Positions 1 through 10,897 of a stretch of 55,000 bases of DNA are shown piece by piece (the first letter of the stretch is position 1; the number at the start of each line of letters is the position of its first letter). The notes beneath the pieces were generated by a model. It did not search any database. It was not told the origin of the DNA and worked only from the letters and a program-made list of their open reading frames with translations. Both the position numbers and the translations under genes were made by a program. The stretch spans positions 1 to 55,000 of the forward strand of contig CAUYUJ010000869.1 of NCBI GenBank assembly GCA_963575745.1. Reading direction: 5' to 3'. Source of the stretch: Prorocentrum cordatum (taxonomy: Eukaryota; Sar; Dinophyceae; Prorocentrales; Prorocentraceae).

Positions 1-640
1 AGGCTGATGCTGAGGCAGGCTGAGGCTGAGGCTGAGGCTGATGCAGGCTGAGGCTGAGGCAGGCTGAGGCTGAGGCCGAGGCTGAAGGCAGACTGAGGCT
101 GAGGCTGAAGCAGGCTGAGGCTGAGGCTGAGGCAGGCTGAGGCTGAGGCTGAGGCAGGTTGATGCTGAGGCAGGCTGAGGCTGAGGCTGAGGCTGATGCA
201 GGCTGAGGCTGAGGCAGGCTGAGGCTGAGGCCGAGGCTGAAGGCAGACTGAGGCTGAGGCTGAAGCAGGCTGAGGCTGAGGCTGAGGCAGGCTGAGGCTG
301 AGGCTGAGGCAGGCTGATGCTGAGGCAGGCTGAGGCTGAGGCTGAGGCTGATGCAGGGTGAGGCTGAGGCAGGCTGAGGCTGAGGCCGAGGCTGAAGGCA
401 GAGGCTGAGGCTGAGGCTGGCTGAGGCAGGCTGAGGCTGAGGCTGAGGCAGGCTGATGCTGAGGCAGGCTGAGGCTGAGGCTGAGGCTGATGCAGGCTGA
501 GGCTGAGGCAGGCTGAGGCTGAGGCCGAGGCTGAAGGCAGACTGAGGCTGAGGCTGAAGCAGGCTGAGGCTGAGGCTGAGGCAGGCTGAGGCTGAGGCAG
601 GCTGAGGCTGAGGCTGAGGCAGGCTGAGGCTGAGGCTGTG
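1..640. repeat. GCTGAGG-based satellite with ~154-bp higher-order period
   Basis: The stretch is built from GCTGAGG and GCAGGCTGAG words. A rarer variant, CCGAGGCTGAAGGCAG, recurs at about 76, 231, 383 and 523, giving a higher-order period near 154 bp with three to four copies. The array starts before the window. The reverse complement of its word GCAGGCTGAG is CTCAGCCTGC, the same 10-mer found at the core of the short tags inserted in the Helitron further right. No coding capacity is inferred. Confidence 0.9.
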
Positions 641-800
641 ACTGCGACTGCCGTTGCCACTGCGACTGCCATCGCGAATGCGACTACGACTGCGAGAACA
701 GCAGAACTCTACAACAGGATTCTCATCTGAATCTTAAGGGGAATGCTTCCAGATATGCTCCTACACATCGCTGTTAGATTGCTTTGCCGGGATCATTTAT
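641..800 (+). repeat. Dispersed repeat, copy 1 (copy 2 at 17131-17312)
   Basis: A CTGCGACTGCC-rich lead is followed by about 100 bp that reappears in the same orientation at 17.13-17.31 kb. Shared words include GAACTCTACAACAGGA, AATGCTTCCAG and GATTGCTTTGCCGGGA or close variants. Copy 2 lies just downstream of the 3' end of the minus-strand copia element. One reading is a shared terminal or untranslated sequence of that family. No matching copy was seen at the copia 5' side, so an LTR assignment is unproven. Confidence 0.65.
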
Positions 801-1720
801 TTTGTGTTATTTTGATTTATTTGTTGGGACTATTTTTTCGCCCTGGGCCGTCCTCCGATCCCGGGCGGCGGCAGAGGAGGCGGCAGGCGCTGCGGGCCGC
901 GCCGGCGACGGGCGACGACCGGCGGACGCGCGGCCTCGCGGCGGCCCCTCGCGTCCCCGCCGCTCGGCGGCGCGCAGAGGGGGGTGGGGGGAGGGGGGAA
1001 GGCTTCTTAGAAGCACCTCTGCTTCTTAGCAGGCGCGGGTCTTGTCTGCAGATGGAAGGCCCGCACCTTTGAGAAGCAGTCTGCTTCTGAGAAGCCTCTC
1101 CCGGGGCCCCGCCCCGCAGAGCCGTCGCCCCCCATTCAGAACAGGAAAAACACATAAGCACAAAGGGTGTTCTTGGTTCTACGCCGGAAGGGGGCGTCGT
1201 CGAGAGGGTGCCTGTCACGGATGCAGGGATCGGTGTGGCATCGGTCTTTGGAGCTGGCGGTTTGCGTGGCAAGTGCGTTTAGCTGGTCGCATGTGTTCGG
1301 AACGCGTGACGGGTCCAGGATGTGCTGGGGCCTCCTGGGCCCCAGCGGCCCCGCCTGGCCCCGGGCGGACCCGCGGGGCCAGGGTCCGTCTTCGTGCCCC
1401 CCCTCTTTGGGGCGCGGGCCGCCTCCGTGGCCCGCCCCGCGACGCTCCTGGACCGCCGGGGCCGTTCCGCGGGGACGCATGCGACCCCGTGGGCCCCTTC
1501 CACCACCCTCGCCCGCCTGTCTGCAAGACAGAAGCCCAGAAAATGGGGGAAGATGTGGGGAATCCTGGATTTTGTGTCTATTTATTTGGTCGCCCCCCCC
1601 CCAGCACCCCCAAACCACCAACACCACAAAATCTTCACTGATCGTTTGCTCCTCGTCGCTCTCCTCCTCCTCCTCCTCCTCCTCCTCCTCCTCCTCCTCC
1701 TCCTCCTCCTCCTCCTCCTC

Positions 1721-1751
<31 letters not shown>

Positions 1752-3440
1752 TCCTCGAAACCTGCGAAGAGGTCCGGCTCAGGCGTGCCGACCCGCCCGC
1801 CGCCCACAGGTGCAGCGAGCTCGACTCGCGGGGCCTGCGTGCCTCCGGCCTCCGACCGAGCCTCGCCCGCAGCTCGCGGGCCCCCGCCCTCTGCCTGGGC
1901 GAGGCCCTGGACCTCCTTGGATCTGTTCGACCCCAGTTCGACTCAAGTTCGACTCAAGTTCGACTCAAGGTCGACTCGAGTCGACGGACGTTCGACGCAG
2001 CTTCGACGCACGAGTGGAGCGAGTGGCTCCAGGAAGGTCCCCAGAATGAGCAGTCAAGCCTCCCGCGCAGCAGCGCTGGCAGATTTCGCCCAGTCCGCCT
2101 TCTGGCACACTGCCAACTTGGAGGGGCACACCTGGCGACCTGCCCGCGTTGCTGTCCCGGTCGTGGCTTTCACCTTCAAGGCAACTGCTGGGTCGGCCGC
2201 GCTTCTTTCTGTTGTATCTGGAGCCCGTGTCTCTCGCCATTGCGGCTGTTGCCACCCTCCGCTGCGACCTTCCGCGAATTTCAGCTGGCTGGCCATGCCG
2301 CTCGCCAGGGGTCCCGCGTGCCGTAGCCGTCGGTGCTGGCATCGCCCATCGGCCCTCTCTGGCGGCCCCGGCTGAACGGTATAATCCAGTTGCGCCGTTG
2401 CATGTCGGGCGCGCCGCTCTTGCCTCGCCAGGGCGCTGCCCCCCCTCGACGGGCATACTGCCTTCAACCACCCTCGCCCGCCTGTCTGCAAGGCACGCTC
2501 GCTCCGTCTTGCGCGCCAGGCGCCGTGCTTGCCCGCGGCCTGCGGCCTGCCTCTCGCCAGCCCGAGGGCTCGCGCGGCCGCGCGCCGTCGGGGCCCTGGC
2601 TGCGGCGGCATGGGGCGCCTCGGCGTTCGCATGCTGCGTGGCGGTCAAGCCCCTGTCCCCCGGCCGCCGACTGGGGCTTCGCCGCCCCGGGCCCCCGGCC
2701 GCCGGCTTGGGCTTCGCCGACTTGGCCTCCTTTTTTGCCTCCTGCCTCCGCTCGTGCATGCTTCCTCGTTTGTCCATTCACCGCAGCCGTCGGCACGAAA
2801 CCGGTATCTTCTGAACGAGTGCCCGTGCGCTGATAAAACAACGAGTGCGCCGACTTCTGCTGCGTTGCCTTGAGATTGTCTATTCATCTTCGTTCGCATA
2901 CCGCGTGGCGGCCAAGCCCCTGTCAGGAGGGAAAGAAACACACAGACACAATAATCGTCGATTCCCTGGAAAATATGGGAAAATATGGGGGTGGGGGGGA
3001 GGACAAAACTCCAGAAAATATTGGAGAATATGGGGAATCCTGCTATTTGTGCGTATTTCTTTGTGTGTCCCATCGCCCGTTCACCCTGTCCCCCGGCCGC
3101 CGACCGGGGCTTCGCCGACTTGGGCCGCGTTCCCACGCGGGGCGGAGAGTGGCATGGCGCATCGCCTGCTCGGCACCCCGCCTCTTGCTGCCGGAGGGGC
3201 CGCCGTCGGCGGTCTTGGGAATGGCCATAGCAAAGCGGGCGCTTACCTCGCAACCCTGGCCCGTCCCTCCAGAACGAGAGCGTGTGGAGCGCAGTCTGCA
3301 CGTGAGAGAAAGAAGACGCTTCGCGCCGGGGGGCGTCTGTATCAAGGTCCCCCGTTCCCCAGGGTCCGCGCCACCCGCCAGGAGTGCGATGGCCGCCGCG
3401 GCGACCGCAGTAGCCGGCTGTCGACGGGGCTCCCGTTAAT
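801..3440. other. GC-rich region without a recognisable gene
   Basis: Long open frames exist here on both strands, but they overlap one another, are rich in Arg/Ala/Pro/Gly and contain no motif I recognise. This is what very GC-rich non-coding DNA produces. Internal duplications are visible: a 26-bp block ending CGCCTGTCTGCAAG at 1502-1527 and 2467-2492, blocks with CCCCCGGCCGCCGA near 2656 and 3090, and GAGAATATGGGGAATCCTG-type text near 1550 and 3030. It looks like decayed repeats rather than genes. Confidence 0.55.
1660..1748. repeat. (CTC)n microsatellite
   Basis: An almost pure CTC trinucleotide tract. Open frames through it encode only Ser, Leu or Glu runs and are not taken as genes. 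Confidence 0.95.
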
Positions 3441-3454
3441 TCGTCCCCCCTCCT

Positions 3455-3520
3455 ATCTCTCTCTCTCTCGTTTTTTTTGTTGTTTCTCTCTCTCTCTCTC
3501 TTTCTCTATCGTTTTTTTTG

Positions 3521-3570
<50 letters not shown>
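3455..3570. repeat. (CT)n microsatellite with T-runs
   Basis: A CTCTCT tract interrupted by GTTTTTTTTG-like T-runs; low complexity only. Confidence 0.95.
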
Positions 3571-3572
<2 letters not shown>

Positions 3573-3725
3573 TTTTTTACCTAACAGCGAAGACTGATAG
3601 GTTTCTAGTAGGGTCAAAAGAGCATCATGACTCCCCAGAGGGGGTCTGGGCGGCATCCGGGGGAAAGCCGGCGGTTGCCGTCGGAGCCCAAATCGCCTGG
3701 GACATCCTCGCAAAATCGCTCTTGG

Positions 3726-3962
3726 CGGTCCCAGAACTCCACTCCCGGGCTACATTTTGGATGCCCGGCGCCAACTGTGCTCCCAGAGCTCCATTCCCGG
3801 CCCACATTTTGTATGCCAGGAGCCAACTGTAGGCCATTTCGTGTTCTCCGGGCCACATTTTGGATGCCCGGAGTCAACTGTAGGCCACTTCGTGTTCTTG
3901 GACTGCTTAGAACCCCATTCCCGGGCTCTATCTTGGATGCCCAGAGCCCACTGTAGGTCATC
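3726..3962. repeat. ~60-bp minisatellite, left block
   Basis: About four units contain CATTCCCGGGC, ACATTTTGGATGCCCGG and CAACTGTAGGCCA. The same family forms a second block at 14610-14885, on the other side of the Helitron coding region. Having the same minisatellite on both flanks suggests it belongs to the Helitron or to a larger element containing it. Confidence 0.85.
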
Positions 3963-4067
3963 TCGTGTTCTTCGTCCTTTTATTGGCAACCTACTTTTCC
4001 TCTGCCTCTGATAGCCGCGGTTGGTTCAAAACGCTCTTGCCTCGTGGCCTTCGCCGGCGGCATTGCA

Positions 4068-5010
4068 ATGGCACTCGCCTCGCCGCAACACTCGTCAGCA
4101 GCCTCGGCTTCTCGCGGTGCTTCTCAGTCTGCGAGGGAAGACCGAGGCTCGTCCGCAGCCTCGGCTTCTCGCGGTGCTTCTCAGCCAGCGAGGGCAGACC
4201 GAGACGCGTCGGCGGCCGGTGCTTCTCAGCCTGCCAGGGAAGACCGAGCCTCGTCCGCGCCTGCTGCGGCCGCGTCTGCTCGGCGCATACGAGGGAAGAC
4301 CCCCGCGGGAAGCAGCGGTGCTTCTCACACTGCGGCGGGAAGCAGCGGTGCTTCTCAGCCTGCTGTGGCAGGGGGGGCAGGAGCTCTCGCCAAGCAGACA
4401 GCGCCGCAGCAAGCAGACCCCAAGCAGAGACTCAGGATCGAGGAGCTCATGCAGCAGGTGCGGGATTGCGGCCGCTGGCCAAAGGAGACTGCGAAGTGTA
4501 GCCCCGCAGAGTGGCAGCTGGCCATCAAAGTCCAGAGAGCGCGGAAGGCAGATCAGTTCTCGCCAGGGGAGGAGGTCGAGCTCCAGGCCTTGCAGCAGTT
4601 GGAGACGAAGATGGAGGAGGAGAAGACCGAGGAGCTCATGCAGCAGGTGCGCGACCTCGGCCGCCGCCCGAAGGAGTACGCCGGGCGTGGCCTGGCAGAG
4701 CGGCAGCTGGCTGGGAAAGTTCGGAAAGCGCGGAAGGCGAAGCAGTTTTCGCCAGAGCAGGAGGCGGAGCTCCAGGCCTACGCGACGAAGCAGGCGCCGA
4801 ATACCGAGGAGCTCATGCAGCAGTTGCGCGACCTCGGCCGCTACCCGAAGGAGAATGCCGGGCGTAGCCTGGCAGAGCGGCAGCTGGCTGAGAAAATTCG
4901 GAGAGCGCGGAAGGCGAAGCAGTTTTCGCCAGAGCAGGAGGCCGAGCTCCAGGCCCTGCAGCGCGCGGACGGCGATGCCAGAGCAGCGGCTCGCATCACG
5001 GAGGCGGGGG
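4068..5010 (+). CDS. Helitron N-terminal region with three helical repeats
   Basis: From the first ATG (4068) the frame starts with an Ala/Ser/Arg-rich stretch holding five variants of the GASQPA tag. Three tandem repeats of about 55-60 residues follow, near 4437-4600, 4627-4790 and 4804-4965. Each begins EELMQQ-(V/L)-RD, continues with a PKE motif, AERQLA-type helices and basic RKAKQ, and ends FSPEQEAELQAL. The pattern is of short basic helical repeats resembling helicase-associated nucleic-acid-binding modules; this is resemblance only. The frame runs on to a TAA at 5100, but Helitron-like sequence switches to another frame near 5.0 kb, so the real junction is a frameshift in this copy. A slightly earlier GTG exists at 4044, but the ATG is preferred. 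Confidence 0.6.
4116..4363 (+). repeat. Cluster of five 17-bp tags (motif A)
   Basis: GGTGCTTCTCAGCCTGC or one- to two-base variants occur at 4116, 4173, 4218, 4317 and 4347, all in the same reading phase, encoding GAS(Q/H)(S/P/T)A. Confidence 0.85.
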
Positions 5011-5730
5011 CCCTTCCAAGCCCCTATGGAAGGGTTTTCAGAGGAGGCGCAGAGCAAGATCGACCAGGGCCCGCTCATGTTGGAGAGCGGCATCCGGACT
5101 AAGGTATTCCTGCGGCGCCTCGCCGGATACAAGGAACTGGTGCCCAGCCAGTCTGCGCAGCACGAGGACTTCGTGCAGCGGTGCGCGGAGCGGGTGCGCA
5201 GTGCGTCGGCCGCTCCCGCAGGGAAGAGCCGCTACGTTCCCGGCAGCGAGGTGGAGGGGGGCCAGCTGCGCGTCTTCTCGGACAGGCCCGCCCTGACGGG
5301 GCCCCTCGCATGCCAGCTCTGCGAGTGCGACCTCATCGCGGAGGAGGACTTTGCGCGGCACAAGCAGCAGAACCACGAGGGCGAGGCGGAGCATCGGAAG
5401 CGCGTCTTGTTTCTCATGGCGGAGGCCGGCTGCAGGCCGATAACCGCCCAGGAGAAGAGGCTCACGGTGCAGAATTTTGCTCACTTCCAGCAATTCTGTC
5501 ACCCGGGCAGCAAGGGCAACCGCTTCTCGGGCTGCGATGCGGCGCTTCGATGCGAGGCAGCCTGCGTAGTCTGCGCGCAGAAAGATTACCTGGAGCACCG
5601 CCGCAAACTCAGCCTCTTCGGCGCAGTGTCGGAGGGGCGTGTTTCCGAGCACTGCGCGGACCTTGCTGGCGACGAGGACGACGTGCCCGAGGGCGAGGCA
5701 AACGCCCGACGCACGCAGACACTGGTGAGG
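5011..5730 (+). CDS. Helitron zinc-finger segment
   Basis: The second frame of the damaged Helitron polypeptide. It contains a classical C2H2 finger, C-x2-C-x12-H-x4-H, at 5311-5376. A second Cys-rich, His-containing block follows near 5540-5610 (CDAALRC, CVVCAQK, LEHRRK). Zinc fingers upstream of Rep are normal in eukaryotic Helitrons and probably help bind DNA. The frame is entered by a shift near 5.0 kb and left near 5.73 kb, where the recognisable text moves one frame over. It has no start or stop of its own, so it is a fragment of one ancestral ORF. Confidence 0.6.
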
Positions 5731-6614
5731 CGCAGTCCCCGGAACTGGCGCAGGAGCTCCTGGACGTGGACAGGTGCTGGCAGCGGTGGCCTTTGATCCC
5801 GCGCGAACAGCTGCACGCGTCCAGCGTTCAGCATCCGGAGCACCCAGACTGGCGGTGGCTGCTGCGCTCCCGTCGAGTCCCTGTGGAAGCACCAGCAGAC
5901 GGCGAGCCTGGCGGTGCTCCTCAGCCTGCAGACGACAGGCCTCGTTGTGCAGGGGTGGGAGATGCTAGTGCGGTGGTGTGGGTCTGTTGGGAGTGCCTGA
6001 CTGACCTGTGCGCCAAGAAGCCAAAGATGCCGCTAAACGCTCTGGCCAACGACAACTGGATCGGACGGGGGCCGGCGCACGTGCGCGGCGCTTCGAAGGC
6101 TACTAAGATGCTCGCGCCCCTTGGCCGACGCTGTTGGAAGCAAGTCCGTCTAGGCAAGGGCTCTCCGGACGCCCAGCAGAAAGGCATCGCGGGCAACGCC
6201 GGCCTTTTCGCACAGCCCACGGCAGACATCCCGTCCATGGAGCTGCCTCCCGCGCAAGACTCGCTTGTGGAGTCTCTCAACGTCGTCTTCTCGGGCGCCG
6301 CGCACAATCTCAGCAGGGCGCCCTGGGCAACAGTCAACCGCGCTGAGTACATGCAGATCGTCAGGGGGCGCAAGCAGCAGTGCGCTACCTTGGCGGACGT
6401 GTCAGTGCGCGAGGACCTCGCCGCGACACTGCTGCCGGAGGACGGCGTGCCAGACCGCGTCCACGCTTGCCTGCAAGCAGTGGACGGAGCCGACAAAGCT
6501 CCGGTTCGTCTGCTGGGGCCAGCTTCGAGGGCCCCCGAGGTCGGCGGAGACGACGAGGCGGGAGTGGAGTCCGACGGGGAGCCAGAGGTCGGGGGCTCAC
6601 AGATGTGGTTCTGA
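5731..6614 (+). CDS. Helitron DUF6570-like segment
   Basis: The third frame of the same polypeptide. It contains WVCWECLTDLCAKK followed by KMPLNALANDNWIG, which match the Cys-pair plus LAN(D/N)-x-W-G signature typical of the domain upstream of Helitron Rep (DUF6570-like). Then come GLFAQP, ELPP and a VVFSG-type stretch also typical of that region. A GGAPQPA tag sits at 5913-5929. The frame ends at TGA 6612, right beside a 72-bp hairpin element at 6620-6691, so the stop may be part of an insertion rather than the original end. Confidence 0.65.
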
Positions 6615-6619
6615 GGGAG

Positions 6620-6691
6620 GTGGTCCTAAGGACGAGGGAGGCGGTTAATGGTGGGCTGAAGGCTGAAACCCTGCCTCGCCCTTAGGACCAC
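6620..6691. repeat. 72-bp hairpin element (miniature inverted repeat)
   Basis: GTGGTCCTAAGG at 6620-6631 is matched by its exact reverse complement at 6680-6691. Allowing about three mismatches, the arms extend inward to about 22 bp. A related half-copy (GATGTGGTTCTGAGG) lies just upstream at 6602. It interrupts the Helitron coding sequence and looks like a tiny MITE or an introner remnant. Confidence 0.6.
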
Positions 6692-6720
6692 ATCCGTCAG
6701 GACCGCATATTTGAACCCTC

Positions 6721-7229
6721 GAAGAGGCAGACAAAGACGACGAGCCCGGATAACAGCCTGACATGCCCTACCTGCGTGAGAATGTGGCTGAGAGACCACA
6801 GTTGCAGTGGATCCTGTGCATCACGTCGGCCCAGTCCGAATGATGCAAGCGCTGCAAGGCGCGCTGGGGGCGCTGCAGGAGCAGGCAGCATGCGTCGCAA
6901 AGAACGAGACGATACCGACTGTGGCAGACAGCAGCGGTGCTCTTCAGCCTGTTGCCGACGAAGGCGGCAGGCATACGATGCGCAGCATGGTTCTCGATGT
7001 GCAGAGCGCCGCTCGTTCGTTCGACGAGCGAGCGCAGGTGGCGCTGGAGACAGCGCAAGCAGGCTGAGCAGAGACGTGCAGGGCGGTGGGCCCACACTCG
7101 TTATCGGTGCCTACGCACAAACCCTTGAGTTCTTTCGACAGCAGGTCCTGGCCGGCGTGCTACACAGAGTTCTGGTTCGGGGACGGCGCGCCGAACTTCG
7201 AGCGGGAGCGGCCCATGTTGTTCGAACAG
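6721..7229 (+). CDS. Helitron pre-Rep segment up to the first intron
   Basis: Coding text resumes with an acidic stretch and DMPYLRENVAERPQ in one frame (6721-6843, with an internal TAA at 6751). It shifts to the frame ALQGALGALQEQAA near 6.8 kb. That frame carries a GALQPV tag at 6936-6952 and a TGA at 7065, then GPHSLSVPT, KPLSSFDSRSWPACY, EFWFGDGAPNF and RPMLFEQ. The last block is the start of the Helitron_like_N region. It ends at 7229, exactly where the splice to 8093 restores [13 protein letters not shown]. Confidence 0.65.
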
Positions 7230-8092
7230 GTCTTCCCCAGGACTACTACCAATACTACCACGAATCCAACCATTGATAGCAGAGTTTTGTTTTCACACGA
7301 TTCCATTATTGAGAGCAGTGTCTTGTTTTAACACAGTTCCAGTATTGATAGCAGAGTGTCGTCTTTACCCGAATTCCATTATTGATAGCAGTGTCTCGTT
7401 TTGACACTGGTCCAGTATGGATAGCAGAGTTTCGCTTTCACACGACTCCCACTGTTGATAGCAGCGTTTCGTTTTAACACAGTTCCAGCATTGATAGCAG
7501 AGCCTCGTTTTCAGACGATTCCCACTATTGATCGCAGTTTTCTATTGTTTAACATAACCTCACGATTGATAGCAAAGTATCGTTTTGACTCACTTCCAGT
7601 GTTGATAGCAGAGTTTCGTTTTGTACAAGACTCCCACTATGGATAGCAGTGTCTCGTTTTGACACACCTAAAGTATTGATAGCAAAGTTTCGTTTTTACA
7701 CGGTTCCCACTAGTGATAACAGCGTCTCGTTGTGACATACCTCCAGTATGGCTAGCAGAGTCTCGTTGTTTAAACACAGTTCCAGCATTGATAGCACAGT
7801 CTCGTTTTTATACGACTTCCACTATTGATATCAGTGTCTCGTTTACACACAGTGTCAGCGTTGATAGCAGAGTCTCCTTTCACGCAGCTCCCACTATTGA
7901 TAGCAGTGCTTCGTTTTGACACACTTCCAGCATTGATAGCAGAGTTCCGTTGTTACACAACGCCGACTACTGATAGCAGCGTCTCGTTCTAACGCAGTTC
8001 TAGCATTGATAGCAGAATCTCGTTGTTACACACCTCCAACTATTCAAAGCAGGGCTTCGTGATATTAGTAGCATTGGTAGTAGTCCTTCGAG
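7230..8092 (+). other. Phase-0 introner-like intron with terminal inverted repeats
   Basis: Exon 1 ends GAACAG at 7229. The intron begins GTCTTCC and ends CTTCGAG, and exon 2 starts GTCGCACGACGC at 8093. Joining rebuilds [13 protein letters not shown] without a frame change. Just inside are inverted repeats AGGACTACTACCAATRCTAC at 7239-7258 and, reverse-complemented, 8068-8087 (19 of 20 identical). A direct repeat AGGTC brackets the intron. The interior (about 7270-8045) is some twenty copies of a ~38-bp minisatellite around TTGATAGCAGTGTCTCGTTT. TIR, flanking duplication and clean splicing together match introners, introns made by DNA transposons and known from dinoflagellates. Confidence 0.85.
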
Positions 8093-10897
8093 GTCGCACG
8101 ACGCCTCATCAACCTGGAGGAGCTCGAGTACTCTCTCGCGACCGACGAGGAGCCCTACGAGGCAGCCTGCCAGAGCCGCTTCAGCTCGCCAGAGATCATT
8201 GCTGTCCTCGGCGACGTGATCCGCCGGCTGCGCCTCTTGAAAGGCACCCGGGCAGCGATTGGCAGGAAAGGCTTCGGCGCTGACCTCCAGATCCTGTCAG
8301 AGGCGTCGGCGGAGGATTTCATGGAGGCGCTGAACATCGCCAAGCCGGCCGACTGCATCGGCTCCGCCATTTCACGCCCGGGCATGCCTGCGAAGGTCAA
8401 GACTGCCCTCAGGACGTTGCTACTCAAAACTTCCGATGTGCCTGGCACCGAGGGGCGGGAAACGGCGCTCCGCTTCAACGGGCACGGCAACAACCTCAAG
8501 TTCGGCGCGGCCACTTTCTTCGTCACGCCGAACTTCGCAGACACCTACAACCCGTTGGTCCTCCAGCTCCAAGGAGGGCCCGGAAAGCGGAGCCACTTGG
8601 ACATCTGCGGAGGCGCTCTTGCCAGGTCTGGCGGTGCTTCGCAACCAGCGCCGACCATGCCTTCTCTGGAACGGATGCACCAGATAGTGGCAGCTGACCC
8701 GCGGGCGCAGGCCAAATTCTTCCTGCTGATGACGGAGCTCCACTACCGCTGCATCATCGGCTTAGAGCGCCTGTTTGTTGGCCGCGCAACGCTAGCCCGA
8801 CAGGCGGTGTCAACGGAGGACGACGTGGCAGCGTCTCTGCAGCCGTGCGTGGCTCCAGGCACCACTGACGTGCAGGCGCCTTTCGAAGCGCAGGGACGGG
8901 GCTTCGCGCATGGCCACAGCAAAGGCCACAGCGGCATCGGGCCTACGATGGCGTGGCCGCGGTCGGCCGTGGTCGGAGGGCTGCGCACCGCCGCTCGGAA
9001 GCTGCGAACTGCGCTTCTTTCCACCGCGGCGACCGTGCAGTACGAAGCTGCCAACGAGCCCGCACGGCAGCTGGGGCTTCCTGACGTCGCGCCAGAGCCT
9101 TTCACAGCCAGGCAGCAGCGACAGAGCCGCATGGACGGAGGCGAAGAGGAGGACGGCACCCTGCGCGAGGAGGTGCCGCTCGGCCCGCCAGTGGAGCAGC
9201 CGTGCCTCGTGGAGGAGCGCGCGCGGGCGGCCGCAGAGAACCGGATGCCTGCAATCGGCGCTGCAGCGTGCCGGGGCCTCCCGCTCGCAGGGGCCTTTCA
9301 GTCTACGTTTCCAAGCTACCGCCAGCGAACTAGCTTCGGGCAGCTAGGTGGCGCTCCTCAGCCTGCCATGGCAGCCAGCCATGCTAGCCTCTTCCAGATG
9401 AACGGGGATGGAGCGATTGAGGAAGTCCTCAAGCCCGATGGCTCGTCGGCTTCGGTCGAGGAGATTAACGCAGATGCGGGGGCTTGGGCAGCGGCGTTTA
9501 GCCATGACTTCTTCTGCAACATCTGCTCCAACCACGAGCACGACTGCACCGAGACGTGCGTCAAGTACGTCAAGAAGAAGCTCGAGGCCAAAGAGAGTCT
9601 GCGCTCGAACAGGACCCCGTCGTGCCGCTTCTGGTTCTTCCGCATCCAGCAGCTATGTCTGGCAGGCCGCACCACGCGAGTGCGTCGGCGCGGCAAGCCT
9701 TTGGTCCAGACTCCGTTCATCGACTTCTCAGATGACCGCAACCAGCGGTGCCGCTGCCAGGTCAAACGCGACCAGCCGTTCAGGAGCTCCAGCAGCGACG
9801 TCTCTCAGGTGACCAGTCGTTGCTACGTAGATTTCCAGTTCTTGATGTGCGCGCCTGACGAGACCGCCGATGCAGCGGAAGTGCCTGAGGCTGGTGGTGC
9901 CGCTCAGCCTGCCCAAGACGAGCCGCCTGCGCCCGCCCCAGCTCAGCTGGCCAAGCGCAGAAGGCTTACCAAGAAGACGGCCACCATGAAGAACCCAGGC
10001 TCGGCAATCGCAATGCGCTCATCAAAACATCTCAGCGGCCGCAAAAAGTGGCTCTACGGTTGTGGCTCCTTGCGCCCGAAAGATGCGGCTGTCGTGGAAA
10101 GCTTCCAAGCGGCTTTCCAGAAGGCTTTCTCCATGGACTTCTACATCGCGAAGTACCAAGGCAAGATGATGGAGTCCATGACGCCGCTCTTTCAGTCTAT
10201 GGTCGGCGGCATGCAGCGTCTGGAGCAGCAGGAGAAGGAAGAGCAGGAGGAGGCAGCCCGCGCGATGCTCAGTGAGGGCGGCGCTGATGGCGAGGACCAG
10301 ACGCTGGCCAAGCGGCGCCGAACGTGCGAGGATCTCGCTCGCCGCGCTCGGCGAGTCTGTATCCGGCTAGCGTCGATGGCGAACCGGTGCTTCTGGCTCT
10401 CCACGACGGAGGTGGCGCTGCACATCCTCGCGGGCGGCGACTGCCTCCAGTCGCACCGCAATGTCCGGCTCTTCACGAGGCAGCTGCAGTGGGCCTGTCA
10501 GCAGTGCAAGCGTTTGCTGAACCAGGAAGGTGCGGGCGAGGAGCAGCAGAATGAACAGTTGCCCATACAGGCGGTCCGCATCCAGATCCCTGTCGCCGAC
10601 GATGACGAGGAGCACTCCGCAGGTGGGACCAGCAGTGCTCCTCAGCCTCCTGGAGACACCCCTGCTGGTGATGAGCAGGCTGGCGGTGCGGAGTGCGAGG
10701 ACATGCAGGCGTGCACCACCAGCGCGAACACGGCCGACGACTACGCCCACAGAGGCCCTCGCCTGCAGACCATGCCGTACTACATCTACAGGATGTACGT
10801 CCGCAGAGTCCTCAAGCCGAGCCGGGTGAAAGCTTCTGGACCGAGATTATTCGTCTTCGAAAACCATTACGTCATGGCTCCGCGCTACGTGCAGTAG
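8093..10897 (+). CDS. Helitron Rep (HUH endonuclease, Helitron_like_N)
   Basis: The rolling-circle initiator that nicks and joins DNA strands. Exon 2 opens [22 protein letters not shown]. The [18 protein letters not shown] block is the usual Helitron_like_N core. The HUH site is [11 protein letters not shown], with histidines at 8909-8911 and 8915-8917. The two catalytic tyrosines are in YIAKYQGK at 10142-10144 and 10154-10156. The C-terminal part has a Cys/His cluster near 9500-9560 and the conserved [19 protein letters not shown] region. Tags of the GGA(S/P/A)QPA type interrupt it at 8633, 9350, 9896 and 10634. The frame hits a single TAG at 10895, but homologous text continues in the same frame (next feature), so this stop is internal to the ancestral protein. 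Confidence 0.85.
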   Translation, partial: VARRLINLEELEYSLATDEEPYEAACQSRFSSPEIIAVLGDVIRRLRLLKGTRAAIGRKGFGADLQILSEASAEDFMEALNIAKPADCIGSAISRPGMPAKVKTALRTLLLKTSDVPGTEGRETALRFNGHGNNLKFGAATFFVTPNFADTYNPLVLQLQGGPGKRSHLDICGGALARSGGASQPAPTMPSLERMHQIVAADPRAQAKFFLLMTELHYRCIIGLERLFVGRATLARQAVSTEDDVAASLQPCVAPGTTDVQAPFEAQGRGFAHGHSKGHSGIGPTMAWPRSAVVGGLRTAARKLRTALLSTAATVQYEAANEPARQLGLPDVAPEPFTARQQRQSRMDGGEEEDGTLREEVPLGPPVEQPCLVEERARAAAENRMPAIGAAACRGLPLAGAFQSTFPSYRQRTSFGQLGGAPQPAMAASHASLFQMNGDGAIEEVLKPDGSSASVEEINADAGAWAAAFSHDFFCNICSNHEHDCTETCVKYVKKKLEAKESLRSNRTPSCRFWFFRIQQLCLAGRTTRVRRRGKPLVQTPFIDFSDDRNQRCRCQVKRDQPFRSSSSDVSQVTSRCYVDFQFLMCAPDETADAAEVPEAGGAAQPAQDEPPAPAPAQLAKRRRLTKKTATMKNPGSAIAMRSSKHLSGRKKWLYGCGSLRPKDAAVVESFQAAFQKAFSMDFYIAKYQGKMMESMTPLFQSMVGGMQRLEQQEKEEQEEAARAMLSEGGADGEDQTLAKRRRTCEDLARRARRVCIRLASMANRCFWLSTTEVALHILAGGDCLQSHRNVRLFTRQLQWACQQCKRLLNQEGAGEEQQNEQLPIQAVRIQIPVADDDEEHSAGGTSSAPQPPGDTPAGDEQAGGAECEDMQACTTSANTADDYAHRGPRLQTMPYYIYRMYVRRVLKPSRVKASGPRLFVFENHYVMAPRYVQ

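Noticed and set aside
807-2841. Many 70-400-codon open frames on both strands in the first 3.4 kb
   Set aside because: They overlap on opposite strands, have GC-driven Arg/Pro/Ala/Gly composition, include a (CTC)n run and show no conserved motif.
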